Source of the DNA: Paracyclopina nana
Lineage: Eukaryota > Arthropoda > Copepoda > Cyclopoida > Cyclopettidae
Length of the DNA: 64,000 bases
Direction of reading: 5' to 3'
Assembly (NCBI GenBank): GCA_019096065.1
Contig: JAGUCH010000004.1
Location: 8,680,001-8,744,000 of the forward strand
Shown here: in pieces, positions 20,887-32,000 of the stretch
Position numbering within the stretch: the stretch's first letter is position 1
Layout: every line of letters begins with the position of its first letter
The notes under the pieces: model-generated
Told to the model about the DNA's origin: nothing
Databases searched by the model: none
What the model saw: only the letters and a program-made list of their open reading frames with translations
Program-made: the position numbers and the translations under genes

Positions 20887-21913
20887 ATGTTAGTTGTGGA
20901 AATGGAATTGGACTCCATCATTTGCGTGGAACATTGTGAGCAAAAGATTTTCTCCCTCTCTGGATTTCCTGATTTGTGTCCTCGTTGCCATGCCAACCTT
21001 CGAGAATGTGATCTCAAAAGTCCACCATTCACTGTGCCAAGTCCATTTTCTAGGTGAGATTGAGTCACTATTTTCCTTCATCTTTTTTTGGTCTAATCCT
21101 AATGTACGATACTACAATAACAGGGCGCAAGATTACCCATGCTCAGTTGTGATCAAACCGACCAAAGGTGACTTTTTGCATGATTACCAAAGCAGGAGCA
21201 ATCTGCACATTGGTCTGACCAATAGCAAGGGATTTGTGATTGAGTACGACTCCCAAGGGATCCACAGGGAGAAGACTCTCGACTGGAACCGATGCATCGT
21301 GATAAGCCTCAAATATGCCATTGATTCGGACGTGCTCTCCGACCCTGATTGGCCAGAATATTGGGACATGTGCCTCGAAAACACTCTCAAGGTACACTAC
21401 TGCATATTCAATTACTAAAATGCTAGATTTTTAGTTTGTGAGCTTTTTTCGCTAGATGGCGCTGCTTTATGGGTAGCCAAAAGTGGTACCAGACCCAATC
21501 AAAATTTGCCAATTAATGGTGCTTTTTGGCCTTTTGGGCACAATTTGGGCAGGAAACACAGTCGAGTAGCTTGATAAAAATTAGGTTGTTTTTTGAATAA
21601 AGACCCCTATAAAGCATAATAGGTGGTGAAAGAAGGGAGAAAGTCCAATATTTGCATCTTGCAGGCATCTCCCAATTGGACCGTGGAGTCTTATGAGGCT
21701 CAGGAGCACAATTGCTTCGCCTTTGTTTTGGCCTTCTTGAGGTCACTCAAGCAGAACCCGTTATCGCTCCACGCCAATAACAAGCTGGAGTTCTGCACCA
21801 AGTACGTCCTGCCAAAGACCACTGTGGCAGCAAAATACATTTGCCTCTACCGCAAGATCAAAGACCACGGCGGCCTTTATGCCACAAACAAGGAGAAGAA
21901 GTCCCCCGTTTAA
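20887..21913 (+). CDS. MKRN2OS: MKRN2 opposite-strand protein homologue
   Basis: Three exons, 20887-21053, 21124-21391 and 21665-21913; 227 residues. It aligns by eye along its length with vertebrate MKRN2OS: CPRCHANL with the CxxC pair, then FTVPSPF, VIKPTKGDFL, SNLHIGLTNSKGFV, HNCFAFVLAFL, TKYVLPKT and YRKIKDHGGLYAT. The molecular function of this family is unknown. A second in-frame ATG at 20902 is possible. In vertebrates the gene overlaps MKRN2 antisense, hence its name; here it stands alone. The intron 2 tail (21392-21664) carries a CGCTAGATGGCGCTGC word also found in other introns of this window. Confidence 0.9.
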
Positions 21914-22301
21914 TGCAATTTCACACAACAAGTCAGAATTAATAAAGTTACCTGCAGCCCTTTTCCTGTGCTTCAAGTGTTTCGTCCTTGTGAAAGCTGA
22001 GATGGGGTGCTTTCTTTCAAAGCTGAGACACTCAATATACAGTTTGAAAGCTACAAGCATAAAAAGCTTATATTTTTAAAAGGCGCTACACATTGTTAAC
22101 ATATAACAGTTCCCATCATGATCAAGCATTTTCTTTTCCCTATACCCAGTTGGTTATTGGTTTTTTATGCTATTTTAATTATATTTTCAAGCCCTAATGA
22201 GTCTGGAGTGACATGGCAGTTTCCTTGACACAATTCTAGGTAGGGCAATAACTAAAATGTGTAATTTTAGTTAGTTGTACTACTTTTGTCTCCTTGGCAA
22301 A
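21914..22301. other. Intergenic region, MKRN2OS to DEG/ENaC
   Basis: 388 bp, AT-rich, with AATAAAG near 21940 as the probable poly(A) signal of MKRN2OS. TGTAATTTTAG ending at 22270 resembles a 3' splice site 31 bp before the channel gene start. No upstream exon encoding the usual cytosolic N-terminus was found. Confidence 0.4.
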
Positions 22302-23852
22302 ATGAACTACCTAATTCTAGTAAGCCGGATCATACTTACAATCATACTGATTGAGGCTCTGGTGACTTCCTACCAAAAGCTGAAAGGCAAAGTGGAATAT
22401 TCTTCATCTTTCACATTAGAGTCCAATGTCCAATTGCCATCTTTGACTTTGTGCCCAGAGGCTGAAATTGTGAACCAGATTGATAGATTGACGCAAGTTT
22501 TTGACAACACCTACTATCATTTGGATAAAATCGCCCTCAAATGGGCCAAGCTGAAAACCCATGATATATCAAAAGGAGAATGGTATACAGTTACATCTGC
22601 CAAAAAAGTGGCCAAATAAACAAGTAGTTTTCACAGGATCACTCTGGACCTATTTGATGAGGATGTGCTGGAAGCATATTTTAACACCACCTCTGATGAG
22701 GTTTGGTCACAGAGCTTGACCAGATTTTACAAGGATGAATATCCCCACAAATGCCTCATTTTCAGCCCTCCAGTGTTTCCCACTGACAAACTATCCGGCA
22801 TTGAAGTAAATATACGCGGAAGTTTTCGGCTCGAATAATTTGAGCATAGCAAACTAGATTGAGAAATCAGTGCATGTTTTAGGTGTACTTCATAAAGCAA
22901 AAAGAAAGTCCATGTAATAATATAAAGAAATTAATTAATTGTTGAGAAAATTACATTTAGCTGTCACTTCAATTGACATGTGCTGGGCCTACTGCCTATT
23001 CCACTGCATCAACCTATACCATGTCCATCCATGATGTGGGCCAATCTAGCATGAATGGCATAGAAGACCGCAGAAGTTTGATTCAATTCCAGTATGGAGG
23101 ACTCAAGCTGCTCTCCTATGAATTGACACACACCCGAACTCACCACTCTGACAATCCTGGTTTCAGATGTGACGAGTCCAACTCAGTTCGCAGGAAAACC
23201 TGCTTTGACCGCTACTACTCTTTCAAGCTCAATTGCACTCTGCCATGGTTGGCAGCATCTCAAAACAAAGGTCAGGCATTTGAATTGGCATTCCAATACA
23301 TACAATATTTGGCCTTTTTTGGTTCTCAGATGACAACCAGAGGATTTGCGACAAGACCTCAGATTATGAAGCATATTTGAACATCACCAAAAATATTGAC
23401 AAAGACCCCTATAAAAGTGAAGTCAATCAATTTGGGTGCTTGATGAAGAATTGCCAGCAAAACTTCTGGACTTGGAGCCTGTTTGACTTGCAAAGTGATC
23501 CTGAGCAAGATTATAGGCCAGACTACAGCTATGGTGATGGACCTCCAGATGGAAAAATGTTTGGCCAAGAGGAAGAAATGACTGTTTACTTCCAACAGTT
23601 CCAAGATGTGGTAGTACATTCTAATCAATTTCTGGAATGAAAATTAAATTGCCAATTTTGTGCATGCATTTGTAGGTGGAGGTCACAGATTATGAGGCTA
23701 TTTACACACTCTCCACTTTCTGGGCTGATGTGGGTGGTTACACAGGGCTGCTACTGGGAGAGAGCATTTTCTCCATTGTAGTTCTAATTTTAGAGCAGAT
23801 CCAAAAGTCAAAGAAACTCTGCTTCACCAGGCCTAAAAAGGAACTGATTTGA
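22302..23852 (+). CDS. DEG/ENaC family sodium channel subunit
   Basis: Five exons, 22302-22582, 22637-22805, 22961-23270, 23330-23610 and 23676-23852; 405 residues. The first membrane helix begins at once (YLILVSRIILTIILIEALV), followed by a Cys-containing extracellular loop (LPSLTLCPEAE, LTCAGPTA, CDESNSVRRKTCFDRYYSF, CLMKNCQQNFW). The second helix has the family pore signature GGYTGLLLGESIFSIV with the GxS selectivity-filter motif. Channels of this family are trimeric, amiloride-sensitive, and gated by acid, peptides or touch in the plasma membrane. The cytosolic N-terminus with the His-Gly gating motif is missing, so either an upstream exon was not found or the gene is N-terminally short. 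In arthropods these would be called pickpocket-like. Confidence 0.88.
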
Positions 23853-26070
23853 AAACATGAACCATGACCCTCTCAATAGCTGAAATAAAGAAGTGTGTGC
23901 TAGTACATTCTTTCCCAATAATCCCTAAATGTCCAGGCTGCTTCCACAAATGTCCCAAGGGACATTGTATGGGAAAAAAGGGATGTCAGTTGTTTGTGGC
24001 AGCTTAAAGACGGAGTCATTTGTCTCCAGAACAAGAGCAGATTTAGCTGGTGAACAAGTGAGTACATCAGTGCATTCATATTAGCATGCTCCTTCAGCAT
24101 CAACATGACATGCCCTCCAAAAACTCATTACATGGTTATGCCTTCCTTGATGAAATTTTAGCAGAATCATGTATCCCCATTAGACTTTCTGCTGACCTCA
24201 AGCAACATGTTTTAAAAAAAGCATATGGGAGCTTTCTAAATTATTCCATGACTTAAGTAGGTGCATATGGCCCTTTTTACATAGCTATGTATATCCCATA
24301 CTCCCATGATCAGATTTAGCCTCTTTAGCAACTGAGGTTGCTCATCCGGAGAAAATTGGATGTACCACAATTGGTTTATGTACTCATTTGGGACAGTAGA
24401 TCAAACCACTAGTGTGCATGCATAACAAATTGGCTTACATAATGCATACAAAGCTGATGGGTGCTAGCTGGCACCATTGTAGCAGAGCAAATGATGTCAA
24501 CTGCAAGCTCAGTCAGGCAAATTCCAGTCCAATTTCAGCTAAATATAGTATAAGGTGAATGTCTCCTACATTTACTACAAGATTGATGATATGGCAGAGT
24601 GTCAGCATCTGCTCGGGCACATCCATGATGATAAATTGGATCCTTCACACATTGTCTAGAGGACATTTGCATATTGTATTGTGTCCATGAATGGCAGCTG
24701 CTCAGGTATATCATCATGAAGTGATTATCTGCTTGGATCAAAGGAAAACTATTATGGGACATTTTCAGGTCACTTCTTGTACTGTGAAAAAATTCAGCTG
24801 GTACAAAAAGAAGAAGAAGAAGGCAGCTCTGAATACTGCACATTCCCAAGATAGTTTCATCCTATGAGGAGCAGCAGAATGCCCCACCAATATTGCATGA
24901 GTGAATCGAGCCGATGTTTCTAAGGCGCATTGTCAGGCCACGCGCACGGTGCCATGCATGCACTGCGTAGGGCTAGCTGCACTAAGCTCGACTTGGACCC
25001 GAACCTATTTTCATGCTGGCGGTAATGGTGGGACAACCTGTACATAGCAACATAGCAATAAGGAAAGGCCCATCATCATCCTTTCAATTCATTCATTCAG
25101 AGCCAGATGCTGCCATTCTTACATGCACAACTTAAGCTTAATAAAGCTAACATTTCAAGGCCATAAAGCCACACTGTTTGATTTGAACCAACTCAAAATT
25201 GAGGGTATTAATATGAATATGATTGAGTGTATATCCACCATGCTTTACTATGAGCTGGAGGGCCTTTCTTTCTTTTTTTTGGCAGCACATAGTGCATAAC
25301 ATGCAGCATAGCAGGAGAGCTGCTGAGGAAGGAGAGTGCGTGCGAGGCCAAAAAGGCTAGGAAAGCTGGCCTTGAAGGCCGTGACTGAGCTGCCTAAGAG
25401 AAAGCGTTGGCAGGAGCGCTCTTCTCTCACAGCCAGTGTATAGTTTTGCCTCCACTGCAACAGTAGTAGCTGCAATGGCTACTTTTGCTAAGGCTCATTA
25501 TTATTCGGCTAGTGTTTGAAGTGTGTAAACAAACCAGTTGCTGCGTCAGCTGCTGCTGCAGCTCCTCCAACGCCAAATAGTGCTGAGACGTGGCTGAGAC
25601 TAGACAGCACAAGCTGAGATTCAGGCTTTATTGCTGTTGATGCAAGCAGGTAAGCTGACATGACAGCTCCTAATACGGTTTGGGCGCTCACTAGTCTTTG
25701 CTGTACACTAATTGTGGCTTTAAAGCAAGTGGCCAATTACTGCACCACACACCCAACTTGTCTTAGCATGCTGAGACTGTTTACTATAAAGCTTTGTGCT
25801 TTTTTTCTTCATCCCTTTTAGTAAAATCGACTATTTTCCAGCTCTTTTTGTCACAATGAGGGACCGAGTTGGAGCACTAGACAACCCAAGAGAGCTGTGG
25901 AGCAGGAGAACTGGTTAAGATCTGCATTTTGAACAGTGTGTGGGTCGCAGCTGCTTCAATGCCGCGTGCCAACACGCGAGATTTCTCTTTAAGCCATGGT
26001 GGTGAGTAGCGTAAACAAACTGACAGAACCACGTGGGCTGTCGCCCTAAATTTGTGGCGCCGAGGCGCTG
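23853..26070. other. Intergenic region upstream of the multi-PDZ gene
   Basis: 2.2 kb. No ORF with a recognisable domain, and in particular no L27 domain or extra PDZ exon for the gene that follows. A near-perfect start context, GCCATGGTG, at 25993-26001 is followed at once by GTGAGT. It could be a tiny first coding exon (ATG GTG) spliced to 26101. Confidence 0.4.
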
Positions 26071-29000
26071 ATGCTAACCGGTTTCTTCGCCACCTTGCAG
26101 CTTCAGTGTGACTGGGCTCAACTCCAAGTGATTGTGTTAACCAATGACGGCAACGGATTTGGCTTTGGGATCAGTGGAAGCAGAAATAGCGGAGCTGTGG
26201 TGCGAAACATTTTCCCTGGAGGAGCAGCTGACAGGGTAAGCTCGAGCACCGAGCCAACAAAACTCGGGCTCTTAATCTTTCTAAATAGATCAAGTTTCTT
26301 TTCAAATAGGATTTGCGGCTTCAATGCTCAGGTCTTATTTAGCTCGGGGCAGAAATAAATATCGGGCTAACGTATATACCTCTCGTAAGCACATAACGAC
26401 AGAACAAAGAGCTGCAGCCTTGAGTAGGCAATGGGAACATAATCGGCCTTTTGTTAGAGATACGGCCACGCCACTAAACTAAATGCTCGTTTTCTCTTCT
26501 GCCACAATAAAGGATTGCAGCTCAGCATAATGATGAGCTAGCTAGCATGTTGTTGGCCCAACACTGTATCAAATGCAAACAATGAGCATTCCATGACCAA
26601 GCACTTGCAACTTGACAAAAAGAAATGCCCATATACTGCTACAGCCTTGATAATTAGCTTTGAACGATGTAAATGTATCATACATTGATTCAGATGGCGC
26701 CACAGTAGAAGGGGCAAAAATACCAGAGGAGGTGGATTTTTCGGCTATTTATGCTTCTTGTTGGCATGGCATTTTTGAAAAGTGTGATCTGGAACTTCCG
26801 CTCCATTTATGCTTGGATTGCAATTGCATTCCAGTTGAGAAATGCTCAAGATATGGAGCAACGACTAATTACTTTCTCAGCAGTGCAGTGCCACGAATTA
26901 CTCTGCAATGTGGCATAGCCGTAATGCAACGCATGACGAAGAGGCTAGTTGGCTACTCTAGTACATCTGGGCAGTGTCCACCATTGTCATAATGCCAAGT
27001 AATACCCTAAAGTATTACTTGGGCAGCATCAGGCATTGAACCAGTCTTGACTTTCTCCCTTAGAGCACACTCAAACTCAAGGCAATCCTAAGTGGCTCAA
27101 TATTTTGTCACACATACGGCCAAGCGATTCAGTTCAAGCTTTTTTCAATTGCCACTTTGGATGGCCAAAGAAAACCAGGAGTAGATTTTTTCACTTCTTG
27201 TGATTTTGGCATTTTTGTCTGTTGAATGGCGATAATAGGGCAATGTCTGCTGTGTAAAATTGCAACTCCATCTAGCGGATCATTGATCATCTTTTTAAAT
27301 TGCAGGACGGAGCCCTTCGTAATGGAGATCATCTTTTGGCAGTGGGTGACGTCAGACTTTGGGGCATGGGAGCCGAGCAAGTGGCCTCAATTTTGCGCCA
27401 GGCTGGACAAGACTCCATACGATTGGTTGTTGCCAGATCGGTTGATCCCAGCATGCCACAATATGCGGTAGGATTGCGGCTGCTCAAAGGCTTTTTTCAG
27501 TGATTGATGTCCCTTTGTTTCCAGCTCAATTCCACCATTGTCCCCACCAAAGTGCTAACTGATCCGCAAGAACTTGATCGAGCTCTCCAGACGGGCATTC
27601 AAGCCGTCAACGGGTTCGCTTTTGATCAAGCCAATTCTTATCCTGAAGCTGCTTACCAGGTAAGCATTATTTCATGGGGCTTTTAGCAGGTCTCGACTTG
27701 GCTAAAGGCCATTTTTTATGATGCCCTCAAAATGGCTAATTAAAAAACTGCTGCGCCTTTTGCATTGCTCATTAAGCCATGTTGCATGCGGCGGTGGTAA
27801 ATGTGCTTGTTACGCTCTTATATCAAAATCGGTCGCAAATTGACTTCAAGGTTAAAAGATAGACTTTCGTACCTAAAACCAATGAAGGTTCTGAGCAGTC
27901 AACCTTTCGATGGGGAAATTTAAGGTTTCCCAGAGACTTATATAGAAAGAGAAGTGCTACTTCTTGCATTCTCACTGCACGCGAGCGCGCGCCAAGTGCT
28001 ACAAGTGATTCTGAAAACGTTTGACAGGTTAAAACTGTCTTCTTAGGGGCATAGTCAGCGGTGGTTTAAAAAGCCGTTTTCACGAGAAATTCCGCCAAAT
28101 CGCCAAATTCTCATTTTGCCGACAACTTTCAGCTTCTTCTTTTAGAACTTCCTAAAAACAGCTCAAATTAGGGATAATTGATAGAAAAAGGATGAAATTC
28201 ATCTTTAAAATTGAACAGCTTGTAAAATAGGAATATTTTGGCTAAGTGGACTCATTTAGGAGTTATTAGCAACCAAAAGTCTGCCCCGGCCCAAGTTCAG
28301 GCAGCCGCGACCAATATTCCATTGTAGTCTCTTTTGGAGCGTGCAGCAGATCTGCAAACGCTCCCCCTTAAGCCTCGCCCAGTAGCACTTCTCTTGTTAT
28401 ATAAGTCTCTGAGGTTTCCTATGAAGGCTGAAAATTGCTCAGCCCGTTTCGCAACATCCGCTTTTATCAAATATCGTTAATTTTACGCACAAACAAAGAA
28501 TAATCGAGTTTGTTTACCTTCCATCGGTTATATGAAGCGAATTAGACAACGTTCCATTTGACGGAAAATTTGGAAATTGAATGAATTTTGAATTTGGCCG
28601 TTTAGCCGGTTGTCGGTTGATGAAGCATGGCTAGAGAAAGCGAGAAACATTCAGCTGTCAGCTGATTGCTGAGATTTGACGGGAAAAAGTACTGGTCTCA
28701 GCAGACAGCAGCATTTTCGCTCTATTTTTCAGTATTTCAGCTTTCGTAAAATTAGACAACCTGAATACGCTTTTTCTCGAAAATACGAGAGACCACCGAT
28801 AACTTTTGAGAATTGCTTTCATTTTGGCCGTTGAAGCATAAAATTGGGAAATAATGGGGAGGAGTGGCAATGGCGTGGAAAGCATCATCCATTTTTCGTC
28901 AGCGGCGGAGAAAAAAGGGAAACTTTCAAGCAATGTCAAAGTGTCCTCTTTTTGCAGCAGACCATCATGGATGTCATGCCGACGGACATGCCGCCGGTGC

Positions 29001-32000
29001 TCGGCTTCACGTCGGCCGAGACGATGGTGGTGCCGCCGCCGGCCTCATTGTTTTCCACGGCCTCGGCCTCGACCACCTCCATCACGGTCACCTCCTGCTG
29101 CACCGAGGACAACATTGCACTCCCGCCATCCACCAAATCCATGCTGGATTTGACGTCCAGCTCCGACACGATAGTGACTCACATGAGCTCCAAGTCTGTG
29201 CCGCAGGTTCGTTTTCCCCCCTTACAGTATTTCCAATGTTCATGCGAGTGATAACGATGCTTAGGTGACCATTGTGCCGGCCTCGATGGCGGAGACGACC
29301 ATTCAAGTCCACACCGAGGCTGCGGCCTCACCTTTTTGCGGCGGAGGCCAAAGAGTGGCCTTGGTGTCGAGCCAGAGCAACCCCAACAAAATCAGTATTG
29401 TCCCTGCTGACCAACTCACTCTCGGTGCCAACAATGACGAAAACAGTATTAATGAGGCCAATCGAGGAGTGGTCAAGTCCAAATGCAAGACAAGCGCCTC
29501 TTGCGGAACGCTCAAGGACTTCAATAGCATAAGTGAGACCAATCATCGCGGTCACCATGGTGAAAAGTCGTCCCGTCGAAAAAGTGCCAATTTAGTCACG
29601 ATGCCGCCATCTGCACCGCCACAGGTCTCGTCCAGCATTGGGATGAGTTGTGAGGAAGACATTAAGGCTACTGCCGCTGACCTGCCTGAAAAGGAAGAGT
29701 ACAACATAGAGCTTACAAAGGATAGCAATGGACTCGGAATCACCATAGCGGGCTATGTGTGCGAAAAAGGTGGGAAAAACTAACTTTAATTTATATTTAG
29801 TCAATGCAATTTTGTATGCAAAATAGCCAGAAGTGGATTTTTTGTCACTTTCGGTTTTGGCATTTTTGGCTGTCAAATGGCGAAAATACCCTTTTATTTA
29901 CCTTGGAGATACAAATGGCTGCTCCATCTAGCGGATAATTAGTGCAGTAATCTTATGCAAATTTACATTTTCAGAGGATCTGTGTGGCATTTTTGTCAAG
30001 TCCGTCATCGAGGGGAGCATGGCCGATCGGTCGGGATGCATCATGGTGAACGACCAAATTACCGAGGTCGATGGCGCGAGTCTAACCGGTATCACAAATC
30101 AAGAGGCTGTGGAGATTCTCAAGCACACTGGGGCAACTGTCAAGCTCAAAATCATCCGCTATCTGCGAGGCCTCAAGTTTGAAGAGTTGCAGGACGGCAT
30201 CAAGGCCGCCAACGCGACCACGCCATCCTCGCCCTACCTGGCCTCGCCCTCGGATCCTAAGCTGCCATCAGCGCTGGTAAATACAATGTTGTCATTCCCA
30301 TCAACTGAGAGCGGTTGTCTTTCATGGGAAAATGCTAGTATCGACAGTTATATTGTAACAGTAGGCATGCACTAATAATCATAGGCTTTCTAATTTACTT
30401 CGGCAGGCCTCGTCGTCAGCGGGAGCCAACTCGACCTCGGTCACAGTGTCCTCAATGTCCGGGCCTTCGTCACGAAACTCCAGCTTGGCCTCCGTCCCCT
30501 TGTTGGCCAGAAGCAGCCCGACCTCCAAATCGCTCAAGCTCAATCCAGACTCGATTCCCAAGCTGCCTCGGCGAAGTGTGCCCAATGTGCTCGACGACTT
30601 GACCTCGATCCAGAAGTTGGCCTCAGCTGACAGCAGCGCGACCATTGTGCCATTGCCATTGGCCTCCAGCAATGAGGACCAGGAAAAGGAGCGCCTCCGC
30701 CTCAAATGGGAGGCTGTCATGGGCTCCAAATTCGTCATTGTGGTAAGATTCTCGAAAAACAGACCTCGCTCCGTTCGGCCTAATAAATTTGCCCTCGGGA
30801 CTCCCTCCACATTCACCTCTGTGTATATGTGTTGCCCTCCCATTCATTCATTTTGTTGGGAACTTTGGGCAAAGTTATATATCTACCATAGAAACCCCAT
30901 TAAGAAGTTTTTTATGCTTTTGTACTCTAGTTAATTAACAGCTGCATTTCTCATTTGCGCGAACCGCTGCATTTTGCATGAGATAAATGCATTGTTGTTT
31001 TTTGGCCAGAGTGCAAATCCTTTCATTGTTTTTTGTTGGAAGGGAAAACGGCGGCTTGCGTTAATGTGCCAATTTTAGGGTGATAATTAATTATAGTGCA
31101 ATTTTGAGCATAAACCTATAACTAAGGATTTTACCTTCAATTCGTTTGGTAAATATGTTCCTGGAGATTTTATTTCCTTAGGTTTTCATGATGAATTATT
31201 GATATAGAATGCAGAATTCCCTATGGTATCTCTTTTACTTGGTATAAGGAAAACCAACATGGCTCTTGATAGCTGAAAATCGAGGAAATGCAGCTTGAAG
31301 GAGCTCATTTTGATTGCGAAAAATGATGTTTTTCAGATTGCCAAGTTGAGGAAACCTGATGCTTCTAGCGGGCTGGGAATCTCCCTCGAGGGTACGGTTG
31401 ATGTTGAGGATGGCAAAGAAGTCAGACCTCATCATTATATCCGCTCAATCCTGCCTGGAGGCCCGATAGGTCTTGACGGCGTCCTCAAAAGTGGAGACGA
31501 ACTTCTCGAGGTTGTAGCATAAAATTCGATCCTACAACAAAATGTGGTGCTAATTTTCCTCCTTCCTAGGTGAACGGCAAAAGTTTGAAGGGTCTCTTCC
31601 ATGAAGAGGTGGTTCGCAGCCTCAAAGAATTACCAGTGGATGTGTGCTTGGTGTGTGCTCGTAAGGCCACAGGGCCATCCCCTCTGAGGGGAACCATTGT
31701 GGACAATGTTGATCCAGGACGATCTGAGCTGGCCTTTGCATCGAGGGTAAGAAAAAGGCTCGTGCATGAGATTGGCTAAGGATTTGCTGCTGCTTTCTCT
31801 GAGCTCTGGAACCTATCCGTCCTAATTGAGTGTATTGAGCATGTTCTACCAGAGATAGCATTGCATAAACCACCACTCGTTCAGGCTGAGGCTAAAATAA
31901 TGCCACAACCTTAGCCACAGTAAACTTGCATTTTCTTTGGCATTATTCTACATAGTAGTTTCTAAATTAAGTAAGAGGTTGCGTGAGTGCACTAGAGCTA

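Noticed and set aside
23900-25900. Short minus-strand ORFs upstream of the PDZ gene
   Set aside because: Low-complexity Ser/Leu/Cys-rich translations from GCAGCT-rich DNA; no domain or splice structure.
26660-26992. 110-codon ORF in a PDZ-gene intron
   Set aside because: No domain, no splice partner, and its apparent start is not ATG; Cys-rich by chance.
28844-29268. Overlapping ORFs in other frames over the PDZ-gene exon at 28958
   Set aside because: Only one frame continues through the splice sites into PDZ-coding exons.
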